A stretch of DNA of 62,705 nucleotides from an uncultured Saprospiraceae bacterium (GCA_938015415.1 CALLPK010000016.1:1-62705), one strand, 5' to 3'; counted from the stretch's first letter, positions 9,728-17,431 are shown. Notes: generated by a model from the sequence alone, not told the origin. Numbers and translations: made by a program.

Positions 9728-10240
9728 CTACTTCTTCCCCTTACCCCATTTTTGCCAAAATTTCCAATTGATCTTTTTCTTCTTTTTCTTCACAATAATA
9801 AACCGAACACTGATCCCCGTTTGGTGATAAATCGTATTACGGCCCCCGGATAAATTGACGGCGGGCTTATAATCCCATGACAAAACGGTATTTTTCATCG
9901 CAAATTCCAGCCCACCAATAAGGGTAACCCCATAAGGATTATCAAATCCTTCCTGGTCATCAATCCAGCCGATATGCGGACCAATACCAAGGTAATAATT
10001 AAATCTCTTGGAGAAAATTTTACGATGATTTTCAAATAAAAGCGTCAACGCTGATTCATTTTCCTTTGGATTAAAGGTCAAAATACCTTCCAGCGTATTT
10101 TGACCCCACAGTACCTGCTGAACCGTCAAGCCAAAAGGACTACCCAGTCGTAACCCAGCCGCCGTTCGGTACCGTTGTGCACTGACTCCAGCGCTGCCAA
10201 AAACAATGAGCAGCAAAATGAAAACGATATTTTTAGTCAT
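9728..10240 (-). CDS. Predicted exported beta-strand-rich protein (possible outer-membrane barrel)
   Basis: A 170-residue protein with a clear signal peptide (MTKNIVFILLLIVFGSAGVSAQ, cleavage after SAQ). The body alternates glycine/aromatic strands (GLRLGSPFGLTVQQVLW, YYLGIGPHIGWIDD, YGVTLIGGLEFAMK), as in small outer-membrane beta-barrels. The last 20 residues are very Lys-rich (six consecutive Lys, then WKFWQKWGKGKK), which is unusual for a barrel and could sit in the periplasm. I do not recognise the family. It lies 125 bp downstream of the helicase start, on the same strand, and is preceded by a 264-bp intergenic stretch. Confidence 0.75.
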   Translation of the reverse strand: MTKNIVFILLLIVFGSAGVSAQRYRTAAGLRLGSPFGLTVQQVLWGQNTLEGILTFNPKENESALTLLFENHRKIFSKRFNYYLGIGPHIGWIDDQEGFDNPYGVTLIGGLEFAMKNTVLSWDYKPAVNLSGGRNTIYHQTGISVRFIIVKKKKKKINWKFWQKWGKGKK

Positions 10241-10504
10241 GTGATAAATGTCTAGGCTGTCTAATAAATAATATTTTTCCGAAGAACTTTTGGGTAAGTT
10301 CTCCTATCCAACGTTATAAGGTTCGTAAAATTACGGAATTCGTAAAACTTCTTCTATTGTCTCAATTCTCGGTACTCGAAAATCACCATTTCAATAATAA
10401 CCTTACACAACACTTCTAACTTTGTCACAGATTTGTCAGCTTCATATTGAAATATTTTGTACCTTTAGGATGAAAATTTGAAACTAAAACTAAAACACTC
10501 CATC

Positions 10505-11923
10505 ATGAAAAGATTTTTCTTCCTAGCGGTGGTATTCTCTACCCTCGCCTTTACCATTAGCAGACCCACGGTCTCCAACTTTATTTTCACTACCGTCAAT
10601 GATGTTCCCGACCTTCCGGATGATCCTTTTGATTATTCTGACATTACCTTTCCAGCACATCTCCTTAATGCCGAAAACGATACCATCGACCTCGGATACG
10701 AGGGTGGTGGAATTGATAGTTTATCCTTCGCTGGCATCACCGACCAGGGCGCTACCTTAGGACGTGTACTATTCTACGATAAAAAATTATCGTCTCTCGA
10801 AACCATGTCCTGCGCCACTTGCCATAACCAAGCCATGTCCTTCGCAGAAAATAAAGCAGTGAGCGACGGGCTGACCGCACCAACTTTACGAAATTCCATG
10901 CATCTCAACGATATTGCCTGGACCAACAAGGAGCACTTTTTCTGGGACATGAGTGAATCAGATTTAAAAACGATGATTCGTATACCATTAACGGACGAAA
11001 ATGAAATCGGTGTCGATATGGATGATATAGCTCAAAAACTCAATGCAACCAGCTATTATCCACAATTATTTACCGATGCTTTTGGAGATGCTACCATTAC
11101 CGAAGATCGAATTGCCGAAGCACTGGTACAATTTATTTCTTCTATGAACACCTTTAATTCCCGATTTGATCAGGAAGCCGAAAATGGATTTGCTGGATTT
11201 ACATCACAAGAACAATTGGGACTCGAGCTTTTCTCTACCAACTGTAACAATTGTCATAGCCAGGGCGGACACGTTATTTTTGGAGATTTCTTCCCGCCTC
11301 CAGGTTTTCCCATTTTAGAGTTCGCTCCTTTTATTTTTAACAATGGACTCCCCGAAGATCCTGAAGACGCTGGCGCAGGAAACTGGGACCCGGCCTTTGC
11401 CAACTTATTCAAAATTCCTACCCTACGAAATATTGACTTGACCGCTCCCTACATGCACGATGGCCGTTTCGAAACGTTGGAGGAAGTAGTTAACCACTAC
11501 TCTGATGAAGTAGAAGCTAACGAATGGACGGGAGAAATCATTCCACCGGAAGGCTTTGGTTTTACGGATACAGAAAAAGAAGCCTTGGTCGCTTTTATGG
11601 AAACACTCACCGACGAATCTTTCCTGACCAATCCAATTTGGTCTGATCCGTTTGGACTGGAAACCAATCTGGAAAATTTTCATATCGAAAACCTGGTCAT
11701 CCGCCCCAACCCAACCCGCGATATTGCCGTGATCGAGTATGATAATCCGGGTCAGAAAATAGTAACTTTCCACATCTTCGCCGCCGATGGCAAGCTCGTA
11801 CTCAATGAACAAACCCGCAGCGATCAATATACCCTTGATAAAGGTATCTTCCAACCGGGCACCTACTTTATTGAGGTACTGATGGACGATCGGAAAAGTA
11901 CCGCGAAGCTAATGGTGCAATAA
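10505..11923 (+). CDS. Di-haem cytochrome c peroxidase (MauG/CcpA family) with type IX secretion sorting domain
   Basis: A 472-residue exported protein that probably reduces hydrogen peroxide with electrons from a cytochrome, or carries out a MauG-like oxidation. It has a signal peptide (KRFFFLAVVFSTLAF) and two c-type haem sites, CATCH at 103-107 and CNNCH at 247-251, in the spacing of the bacterial di-haem peroxidases, plus the MHDGRFETLEEVV motif near the end of the catalytic part. Residues about 400-472 form a type IX sorting domain (NLVIRPNPTRD, FHIFAADGKLV, GTYFIEV) that directs export across the outer membrane. A TTG nine codons upstream is in frame, but the ATG at 10505 is directly followed by the signal peptide. 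A weak promoter-like TACCTTTA is at 10460-10467. A strong terminator follows. Confidence 0.92.
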   Translation: MKRFFFLAVVFSTLAFTISRPTVSNFIFTTVNDVPDLPDDPFDYSDITFPAHLLNAENDTIDLGYEGGGIDSLSFAGITDQGATLGRVLFYDKKLSSLETMSCATCHNQAMSFAENKAVSDGLTAPTLRNSMHLNDIAWTNKEHFFWDMSESDLKTMIRIPLTDENEIGVDMDDIAQKLNATSYYPQLFTDAFGDATITEDRIAEALVQFISSMNTFNSRFDQEAENGFAGFTSQEQLGLELFSTNCNNCHSQGGHVIFGDFFPPPGFPILEFAPFIFNNGLPEDPEDAGAGNWDPAFANLFKIPTLRNIDLTAPYMHDGRFETLEEVVNHYSDEVEANEWTGEIIPPEGFGFTDTEKEALVAFMETLTDESFLTNPIWSDPFGLETNLENFHIENLVIRPNPTRDIAVIEYDNPGQKIVTFHIFAADGKLVLNEQTRSDQYTLDKGIFQPGTYFIEVLMDDRKSTAKLMVQ

Positions 11924-11947
11924 GGTTTATTGGACAACTTCCAGGAG

Positions 11948-11985
11948 AATCCCCAAATATGCTATTGTGTATTTGGGGATTTTTC
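11948..11985 (+). terminator. Intrinsic terminator after the cytochrome c peroxidase
   Basis: A perfect 12-bp stem, AATCCCCAAATA (11948-11959) with TATTTGGGGATT (11970-11981), has a 10-nt loop and runs into a TTTTTC tail. It lies 25 bp after the stop codon at 11923. Confidence 0.92.
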
Positions 11986-12053
11986 ATATTTGTCATTATT
12001 AATAATTAAGTCAAAATAAAACTTGCATACCATCGTTTTTAATATTAACTTTA

Positions 12054-12073
12054 TTTTTCAAAGTACTTTATTA
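12054..12073. promoter_or_regulatory. Putative operator site 1 (palindrome AAAGTACTTT)
   Basis: The 20-nt block TTTTTCAAAGTACTTTATTA contains the 10-bp palindrome AAAGTACTTT at 12060-12069. The identical block recurs at 13195-13214, upstream of the next transcription unit; 26 nt match with one difference when the preceding ACTTT(A/G) is included. It lies 28 bp before the membrane protein start. A TAACTTTA sequence resembling the phylum's -7 element immediately precedes it, so a bound repressor would sit near the transcription start. The encoded winged-helix protein at 12746 is the natural candidate ligand (inference). Confidence 0.7.
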
Positions 12074-12101
12074 CTAAACGAAATTTATCACCAATCGGTA
12101 T

Positions 12102-12749
12102 ATGGTAATGGATCAACAAAAACATCATCTCGAAACGCTTACGGAAATCAGAGCGCTCATGGAGCAATCCTCCCGCTTTATTTCTTTGAGTGGATTATCC
12201 GGCGTCGCGGCTGGTATTTTTGCCCTGTTGGGTGCCGCCGCTGTGTATTGGTATTTGGGCATCACGCCTTTTTCCGGACAGAAAGCATATTACGTAACGG
12301 CAGAGACCATGAACCGGGGTGGGATGCACTATCTTACCTTTTTTATGATTGATGCGGCGATTGTTTTGATCCTGGCAATTAGTGGTGGCATTTTTTTTAC
12401 CACGCGTAAAGCCCGAAAGAAAGGGCTAAAAATGTGGGATGCTTCTTCGAGACGATTATTGCTAAATATGGCGATTCCATTAGTAGCTGGCGGAATATTT
12501 TGCTTAGGTTTGCTCTATCATGATTTATTTGGAATGGTCGCTCCGGCTACGTTGGTATTTTACGGTCTGGCGTGTTTAAATGCTAGTAAGTACACGTTAA
12601 ATGATATTCGGTATTTGGGTATTTTGGAAATTATTCTTGGGCTAATTGCAATGTTTTTTTTGGGCTATGGTTTAGAATTTTGGGCGTTTGGTTTTGGAGT
12701 CTTACATATCGTCTACGGACTGATCATGTATTATAAATACGAGCAGTGA
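12102..12749 (+). CDS. Multi-spanning inner-membrane protein paired with winged-helix regulator
   Basis: A 215-residue protein with a short cytoplasmic N-terminal helix (about 1-28) and about six hydrophobic segments (about 29-52, 80-102, 124-145, 148-165, 172-188, 190-208). I do not recognise a transport motif. Its stop codon overlaps the GTG start of the winged-helix regulator at 12746, so the two are translationally coupled. The ATG at 12108 (MDQQ) is an equally good start. The AAAGTACTTT operator lies just upstream. A role as sensor or effector for the regulator is plausible but not shown by the sequence. Confidence 0.82.
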   Translation: MVMDQQKHHLETLTEIRALMEQSSRFISLSGLSGVAAGIFALLGAAAVYWYLGITPFSGQKAYYVTAETMNRGGMHYLTFFMIDAAIVLILAISGGIFFTTRKARKKGLKMWDASSRRLLLNMAIPLVAGGIFCLGLLYHDLFGMVAPATLVFYGLACLNASKYTLNDIRYLGILEIILGLIAMFFLGYGLEFWAFGFGVLHIVYGLIMYYKYEQ

Positions 12750-13045
12750 AAAATATTTTTACAAAAATAAGGAAGGAATTTGATCATCGTACGCGGCTGG
12801 GTATCATGTCGATGTTGGTGGTAAACGATTGGGTAGAATTTACCACGCTCAAAGAAATGCTGGGACTTCAGGATGGTACCCTCGCCAGTCATCTGAAAAA
12901 ACTGGAAGGAAATGAATTCATAAAAATTAAAAAAGAATTTATTGGTCGCAAACCCCAGACTTCCTACGCCGTCACCGAGACTGGCAGAAAAGCTTTTACC
13001 GATCATCTGGACGCCTTGGAAGAGATTATCAGACAGAGTAAGTGA
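12746..13045 (+). CDS. Winged-helix transcriptional regulator (MarR/ArsR-like, PF13601 type)
   Basis: A 99-residue DNA-binding protein consisting of one winged helix-turn-helix: HTRLGIMSML-like helix 1 (here RTRLGIMSMLVV), helix-turn-helix TLKEMLGLQDGTLASHLKKLE, wing IKKEFIGRKPQTSYAVTETGRKAF, and a C-terminal helix for dimerisation. The GTG start overlaps the TGA stop of the membrane protein. Proteins of this type are small repressors that usually bind palindromes. Two copies of AAAGTACTTT occur in the flanking promoter regions (12060 and 13201), so autoregulation together with control of the 13231-15910 operon is likely (inference). Confidence 0.9.
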   Translation: MKNIFTKIRKEFDHRTRLGIMSMLVVNDWVEFTTLKEMLGLQDGTLASHLKKLEGNEFIKIKKEFIGRKPQTSYAVTETGRKAFTDHLDALEEIIRQSK

Positions 13046-13154
13046 CTTTTCAATTTCAATTGCAATCTCAATTTTCTCTTCAGCGTGAAAAAATTGGCCT
13101 TAATAGACTGAGAAGTTGTTTAAAGTTACCATTGAAGATTTTAAAAAATTAACC

Positions 13155-13180
13155 ATCAGAAATTTCTGATCTCTTTTTTT
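13155..13180. promoter_or_regulatory. 16-bp palindrome followed by T-run
   Basis: ATCAGAAATTTCTGAT at 13155-13170 is a perfect 16-bp palindrome followed by CTC and seven T. As RNA it would give only a 6-bp stem with an AATT loop, so it could be a weak terminator for the regulator gene ending at 13045. Alternatively it is a second protein-binding site 30 bp upstream of the AAAGTACTTT block. The sequence alone does not decide. Confidence 0.45.
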
Positions 13181-13194
13181 GCATACTTACTTTG

Positions 13195-13214
13195 TTTTTC
13201 AAAGTACTTTATTA
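13195..13214. promoter_or_regulatory. Putative operator site 2 (palindrome AAAGTACTTT)
   Basis: This is an exact copy of the 20-nt block at 12054-12073, with the palindrome at 13201-13210. It lies 16 bp upstream of the DUF2236 gene at 13231. The preceding TTACTTTG is close to the TAnnTTTG -7 element, so the palindrome would cover the transcription start. I found no third copy of the palindrome in the window. Confidence 0.7.
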
Positions 13215-13230
13215 AAATAAATTTCTTAAT

Positions 13231-14217
13231 ATGAATAAATCAGCTTTTTCCTCCGTCCGGCTCACCGACGCCGAAAAACAAGCATCCGCAGAGGCCACGA
13301 CCGCCTTCGAAGCGCAGTTGGCACAACTACCCAAAGTAGGAGAAGTCGGCTTTTTTGGTCCGGATAGCATGACCTGGAAAATTTACCGGGAACCGACTAT
13401 GTTACTCGGTGGCATCAGTGCTTTGCTGCTCCAGATTGCTCATCCCGCTATCGCCGAAGGTGTACGCAAGTTCAGTAATTTTCACGAAGCGTATTTGTAC
13501 CGGGCACACCGTACCTTTAATGCAATGGCTGGATTTTATTTTGGATCAGAAGAGCTGGCCCTCAAAACGGCGCGCCGACTGTTCAAAATGCACGGAATGA
13601 TTCGTGGTAACGTTGGCAGAAAAGTAGATGGCTGGTGGCAGGTAGAAAAATTTTGCGCCCGCGATCCGGAATTACTCACCTGGGTACTTTCTACGCTAGT
13701 AGAAACCAGCTTGCGGATTACCGAACTGGTCCACGGACCGCTGCCTCGTTCCGAAAAAGAGCAATTTTTTCAGGAGTCAAAAATCATCGCTACCCTCATG
13801 GGTATTCCAGCGGGACACTATCCGGACGATTTGACTGCCTTTGAGCATTATTATCAGATTATGTTGCAAAGTGATACTTTACAAGTCACCCCGACCAATA
13901 TGCGATTGTCAAAAATAATTCTGCGACCACCTTACGGTAGCAACCGAATTTTCCGGGCAATGGCCGCTGTTTTTTTACCAGAAAAATTTGCTCAGGAATA
14001 CCAGTTACTACCCTCTCCCACGGAAAAAAAATGGATCGATCGCTTTGTTAGGTTTTTACAAATTGCGCTAAAATTTACACCCAAATTCATCCGGTTTGCA
14101 CCACCTTATCACCAAGCCAACTGGCGACGTACCAAGGCACGTAAACGGTGGCACACCGGATATTTCTATACCCTGATTACCAGACATTTTAAATTCCCAT
14201 TTGGGATTAACATCTAA
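13231..14217 (+). CDS. DUF2236 / MpaB-like oxygenase-family protein
   Basis: A 328-residue protein of the DUF2236 (MpaB/latex-clearing-protein-like, PF09995) family. Typical signatures are the start of the helical core (WKIYREPTMLLGGISALLLQIAHPAIAEGV), the following FHEAYLYRAHRTFNAMAGFYFG segment, and a late conserved Arg/His-rich helix. Some members bind a b-type haem through a conserved His and cleave hydrocarbon chains oxidatively; H70-type histidines in the AHPAI motif fit this, but the substrate is unknown. It is the first gene of a three-gene operon under the second AAAGTACTTT site, with 13 bp to the DUF1361 gene. Confidence 0.88.
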   Translation: MNKSAFSSVRLTDAEKQASAEATTAFEAQLAQLPKVGEVGFFGPDSMTWKIYREPTMLLGGISALLLQIAHPAIAEGVRKFSNFHEAYLYRAHRTFNAMAGFYFGSEELALKTARRLFKMHGMIRGNVGRKVDGWWQVEKFCARDPELLTWVLSTLVETSLRITELVHGPLPRSEKEQFFQESKIIATLMGIPAGHYPDDLTAFEHYYQIMLQSDTLQVTPTNMRLSKIILRPPYGSNRIFRAMAAVFLPEKFAQEYQLLPSPTEKKWIDRFVRFLQIALKFTPKFIRFAPPYHQANWRRTKARKRWHTGYFYTLITRHFKFPFGINI

Positions 14218-14230
14218 AGAATAAAGAATT

Positions 14231-14962
14231 ATGTCTCTACTCACAAAAATTAGAATCCTGTTTTCCGAAGATCGGCAGTTCCGGCAGTTTATGTTATTGT
14301 GCTTGTTTACTCTATTTAATTTTTGCCTCGTAGGCGTGAGGTTGTATTACCTTGACTTCAACCTGGCATCTATTCAATCGTCGGAAGATTTGTTTCTTCT
14401 ACGCGGTACGACGACCTTTCTATTTTTAATCTGGAATTTATTTCTAGCCTGGATCCCCTACTGGTTATCCTTATCGGTGGCGCCCCTCTATGAACGCAGT
14501 CAGTCACGATTGTTGACCGGCGGGTTGTTGTTTGTCTGGTTACTTTTTTTACCCAATGCTCCCTATATCCTTACCGATCTTTTACACCTGAGGATGCGAG
14601 CGCCAATTCCATTTTGGTACGATCTGATGTTGTTGATTTCTTTCGCCTGGACTGGTTTGCTACTTGGCATTATTTCACTTTACGAAGTCCACCGTTTTAT
14701 CGCAGAACAATGGTCTAAATTAGCCGGTTGGTTCTTCGTCATCATTTGCGTAGTCCTCAGTGGACTCGGTGTTTATATTGGTCGATTTTTACGCTGGAAC
14801 TCGTGGGATATTGTCACCCAACCCTTCGAATTGATGCATGATTTACTGAATATCCTGATCGAGCCGCAATCTTTTAACGGAAGTGGTAGTATCATCATCT
14901 TCGCAGCTTTTTTTCTACTTTCCTATCTCACCTTTTTCAGTTTCTCAGAAAATAAATATTAA
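14231..14962 (+). CDS. DUF1361 family membrane protein
   Basis: A 243-residue integral membrane protein with about seven hydrophobic segments and the DUF1361 signatures: a LLFVWLLFLPNAPYILTDL segment, LISFAWTGLLLGIISLYEV, and GVYIGRFLRWNSWDI. The function of the family is not known. It is the middle gene of the DUF2236-DUF1361-DUF817 operon (13 bp and 3 bp gaps), so it probably works with both neighbours at the inner membrane. Confidence 0.9.
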   Translation: MSLLTKIRILFSEDRQFRQFMLLCLFTLFNFCLVGVRLYYLDFNLASIQSSEDLFLLRGTTTFLFLIWNLFLAWIPYWLSLSVAPLYERSQSRLLTGGLLFVWLLFLPNAPYILTDLLHLRMRAPIPFWYDLMLLISFAWTGLLLGIISLYEVHRFIAEQWSKLAGWFFVIICVVLSGLGVYIGRFLRWNSWDIVTQPFELMHDLLNILIEPQSFNGSGSIIIFAAFFLLSYLTFFSFSENKY

Positions 14963-14965
14963 GCT

Positions 14966-15910
14966 ATGAGTTTCTCTTTCTATTCTTCAGTCTACCCCAA
15001 AAATCGGGGTAGACTTTCTTCCAACGAAGCACCCATTGATGCCTATTTCAATCAGTTGATTTTTTACTGGTCAGAGCGATTACTGTCGCCTACCTTACGC
15101 GGAAGTCGTTTGCACGAGTTGGTGATTTTCGGTATAAAACAAGCCAGAGCAGCGAGTTTTGGTGGCAGCTTGCTGGCCTTAATTTTACTTACTAGTTTCT
15201 TTGAATTTACGACTGTTGCTCGTTACGATTTTCTTTTTATCGGAGCGATTTTTATTCAGGTGATGTTATTAATTTTAAAAATAGAAACGTGGAAAGAGAC
15301 CCGGGTTATTTTACTATTTCACGTGGTCGCAACAGTCATGGAATTGTTCAAAACCCATCCTTCTATCGGAAGCTGGCAGTATCCCGAAGTCTGTTTTTTC
15401 AAGATTGGAAATGTGCCACTTTTTACCGGATTTATGTATTCAGCAGTAGGAAGCTTTATTGCCCGGTCGTGGAAAATTATGAAATTAAGATATACCAATT
15501 ATCCACCTTTATGGATAACCGTATTACTTGCGGTAGCGATTTATCTCAATTTTTTTACCCATCATTTTATCTATGATTTCCGATATCTATTATTTGGTCT
15601 CGTTGGTCTATCCTATTTTAAAACACAGGTTTATTTTGTGGTGTATCTAAAGAAGAGAAAAATGCCAATGCTTTTAGCTTTTATTTTGATTGCGTTTTTT
15701 CTATGGTTAGCCGAAAATGCCGGCACCTATGGCAATATGTGGCAGTATCCAAACCAGGAAGAAGTATGGCAATGGGTATCGCTGACAAAAATGGGTGCGT
15801 GGTTTTTATTGATGATTGTCAGCTTCGTATTGGTTTCCCTACATCAAAAAAGCACCCTCTTTACCGATCAGTTGAATGAAAGAAGGATAGTACAAGAATC
15901 TAAAATTTGA
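14966..15910 (+). CDS. DUF817 family membrane protein
   Basis: A 314-residue polytopic protein with about eight membrane segments and DUF817 signatures: LHELVIFGIKQARAASFGG, the acidic/aromatic stretch THPSIGSWQYPEVCFFKIG, FTGFMYSAVGSFIARSW, and ENAGTYGNMWQYPNQ. No biochemical function is known to me. The gene starts 3 bp after the DUF1361 stop. A perfect 10-bp inverted repeat lies in codons 8-17, just inside the coding sequence. This is the last gene of the operon. Confidence 0.9.
   Translation: MSFSFYSSVYPKNRGRLSSNEAPIDAYFNQLIFYWSERLLSPTLRGSRLHELVIFGIKQARAASFGGSLLALILLTSFFEFTTVARYDFLFIGAIFIQVMLLILKIETWKETRVILLFHVVATVMELFKTHPSIGSWQYPEVCFFKIGNVPLFTGFMYSAVGSFIARSWKIMKLRYTNYPPLWITVLLAVAIYLNFFTHHFIYDFRYLLFGLVGLSYFKTQVYFVVYLKKRKMPMLLAFILIAFFLWLAENAGTYGNMWQYPNQEEVWQWVSLTKMGAWFLLMIVSFVLVSLHQKSTLFTDQLNERRIVQESKI
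14989..15015. repeat. Perfect 10-bp inverted repeat inside the 5' end of the DUF817 gene
   Basis: AGTCTACCCC (14989-14998), a 7-nt loop AAAAATC, and GGGGTAGACT (15006-15015), followed by TTCTTCC. It begins 23 nt after the ATG. It could slow translation or act as a leaky attenuator inside the operon. It is unusual because strong hairpins are normally avoided near start codons. Confidence 0.7.
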
Positions 15911-15999
15911 TTATATTTATGGCTATAGTAAGTGCTTAGGAACATTGATCAAATAGATTTTTGCCACGTGCTTCATTACCGCCATAAATACCATCTGCT

Positions 16000-17244
16000 T
16001 TGGAAAATAATCTTTTGATCGACGTTGAGACTTACGCTGTTAACTTTATCACCCGTAATGTACCAAAAGATTATGCCTTTCACGATCTACAGCATACCAT
16101 CAGCGTGGTCGAAGCGGTCCAGAAGATTGGAGCCGAAATGGACCTTAGCGAAGAAACCCTGGAAATCTTACAAATTGCAGCCTGGTTCCATGATGTGGGT
16201 TACGACCAAGGCCGGGAAGGACACGAAGAAAGAGGTTGTGAATATGTCGCCAATTTCTTAACGCCTCTTAATTATCCTACTACCAAACTGGAAAAAATTC
16301 AGAATTGTATCCGTGCTACCCATTTGAATTATATACCCAAGACGGAACTAGAAAAAATAATCTGTGATGCGGATCTCAGCCACCTGGGACGTAGAAATTA
16401 CTGGGATCGTTGTGGAAGAATCAGACAGGAACTTGCAATTACTCGTGATACGGTAATGACCGACGAGGAGTGGGTAAGTTTTGAGCTTGGATTTATGCAA
16501 GCGCATTTTTTTAATACGCCCGTAGCTCAGGAACTATATGGTGAACGGAAAAACAAACACATTCAAAAACTGGAACGACGCCAGAAAAAATATAATAAGA
16601 ATTTAGTCAATCCAGATTCTTCCAATAACTTGCCGGCCAAAAAGAAGAAAAAAAAGAAAAAACCTACTTTCGCCGACCTTGCCGGTAAAAACGCATCTGG
16701 CAATATTAATCTAAAACAAATTAGCCTTGGACGTGGAGTGGAAACGATGTATCGAACTACCTACCGAACCCACATTAATCTTAGTTCGATTGCCGACAAC
16801 AAGGCCAATATAATGCTCAGCATCAACGCGATTATCGTTTCTATTACGCTTTCAACCTTAGTTCCAAAATTTGATGCGATCCCCAATTTAGTCATCCCTA
16901 CGGTAGTCTTGCTCTTAGTTTGTTTGGTAGCAATTATATTTGCTACCCTATCTACCCGACCCAAAATTACAGAAGGCCGTTTTACCAGAAAAAATATTGA
17001 AGATCGCAACGCAAATTTACTTTTCTTCGGAAATTTTTACAACATGAGTCTTGATGATTATCACTGGGGAATGTTAGAGATGATTAAAGATGAAGACTTT
17101 TTATATAGTTCTATGACCCGTGATCTTTATTATTTAGGAATTGTATTGGCTAAGAAGTACCGCTATCTCAGCTATTGTTATGCTGTTTTCATGTACGGCT
17201 TAATTATTTCCGTCATTACTTTCGCCATTGTTTTTATTGCTTAA
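16000..17244 (+). CDS. HD-domain phosphohydrolase fused to a Pycsar effector-type transmembrane domain
   Basis: A 414-residue two-domain protein. The N-terminal HD domain (about 5-185) has the metal-binding pattern H28 (FHDLQH), H64-D65 (FHDVGYD), H75, H108 and D123. After a linker with eight consecutive Lys (214-221), residues about 250-414 match the Pycsar effector TM family (PF18967/DUF5706): the conserved YRTTYRTHINLSSIADNKAN helix, membrane segments at about 272-290, 297-317 and 393-413, and an SMTRDLYYLG segment. PycTM domains respond to cyclic CMP/UMP in anti-phage Pycsar systems, but no pyrimidine cyclase gene is near, so this fusion may instead hydrolyse a nucleotide signal and report it at the membrane. 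The start is TTG at 16000; the next ATG would delete the first HD histidine. Confidence 0.88.
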   Translation: MENNLLIDVETYAVNFITRNVPKDYAFHDLQHTISVVEAVQKIGAEMDLSEETLEILQIAAWFHDVGYDQGREGHEERGCEYVANFLTPLNYPTTKLEKIQNCIRATHLNYIPKTELEKIICDADLSHLGRRNYWDRCGRIRQELAITRDTVMTDEEWVSFELGFMQAHFFNTPVAQELYGERKNKHIQKLERRQKKYNKNLVNPDSSNNLPAKKKKKKKKPTFADLAGKNASGNINLKQISLGRGVETMYRTTYRTHINLSSIADNKANIMLSINAIIVSITLSTLVPKFDAIPNLVIPTVVLLLVCLVAIIFATLSTRPKITEGRFTRKNIEDRNANLLFFGNFYNMSLDDYHWGMLEMIKDEDFLYSSMTRDLYYLGIVLAKKYRYLSYCYAVFMYGLIISVITFAIVFIA

Positions 17245-17297
17245 GAAAGATGATGTTTTCGATCTTTAAACGGATTTTAAAATTTAAGCTCTAAAAA

Positions 17298-17342
17298 AGG
17301 GAATGTCCACACCGTAAGAAAACTTACGGGTGGACTTGCCCT
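17298..17342 (+). terminator. Long stem-loop after the HD-PycTM gene
   Basis: GTCCAC-A-CCGTAAG (17305-17318) pairs with CTTACGGGTGGAC (17323-17335): 13 pairs with one bulged A and an AAAA loop. It is extended by AGGG/CCCT outside a small internal loop. It lacks a T-tract, so it is either a non-canonical terminator or a structured RNA end. It lies in the otherwise empty 351-bp gap 17245-17595, in which I see no gene. Confidence 0.6.
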
Positions 17343-17401
17343 ATAGAAAATAACAACAAAACAGAAAGTTCTTTATCCATTTATTAGTATAGAAATATTT
17401 G

Positions 17402-17431
17402 TTTGTTAGATAGCTATTTGTTAGATAGCTA
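17402..17431. repeat. Tandem duplication of a 15-bp unit
   Basis: TTTGTTAGATAGCTA occurs twice in immediate succession (17402-17416 and 17417-17431), followed by a degenerate partial copy. It lies within the non-coding gap between the convergent HD-PycTM gene and the minus-strand gene ending at 17596. Replication slippage would explain it. Confidence 0.8.

Noticed and set aside
12023-12352. 109-codon plus-strand frame overlapping the membrane protein gene
   Set aside because: It crosses the operator and is out of frame with the well-supported membrane protein; Ser/Arg-rich with no domain.
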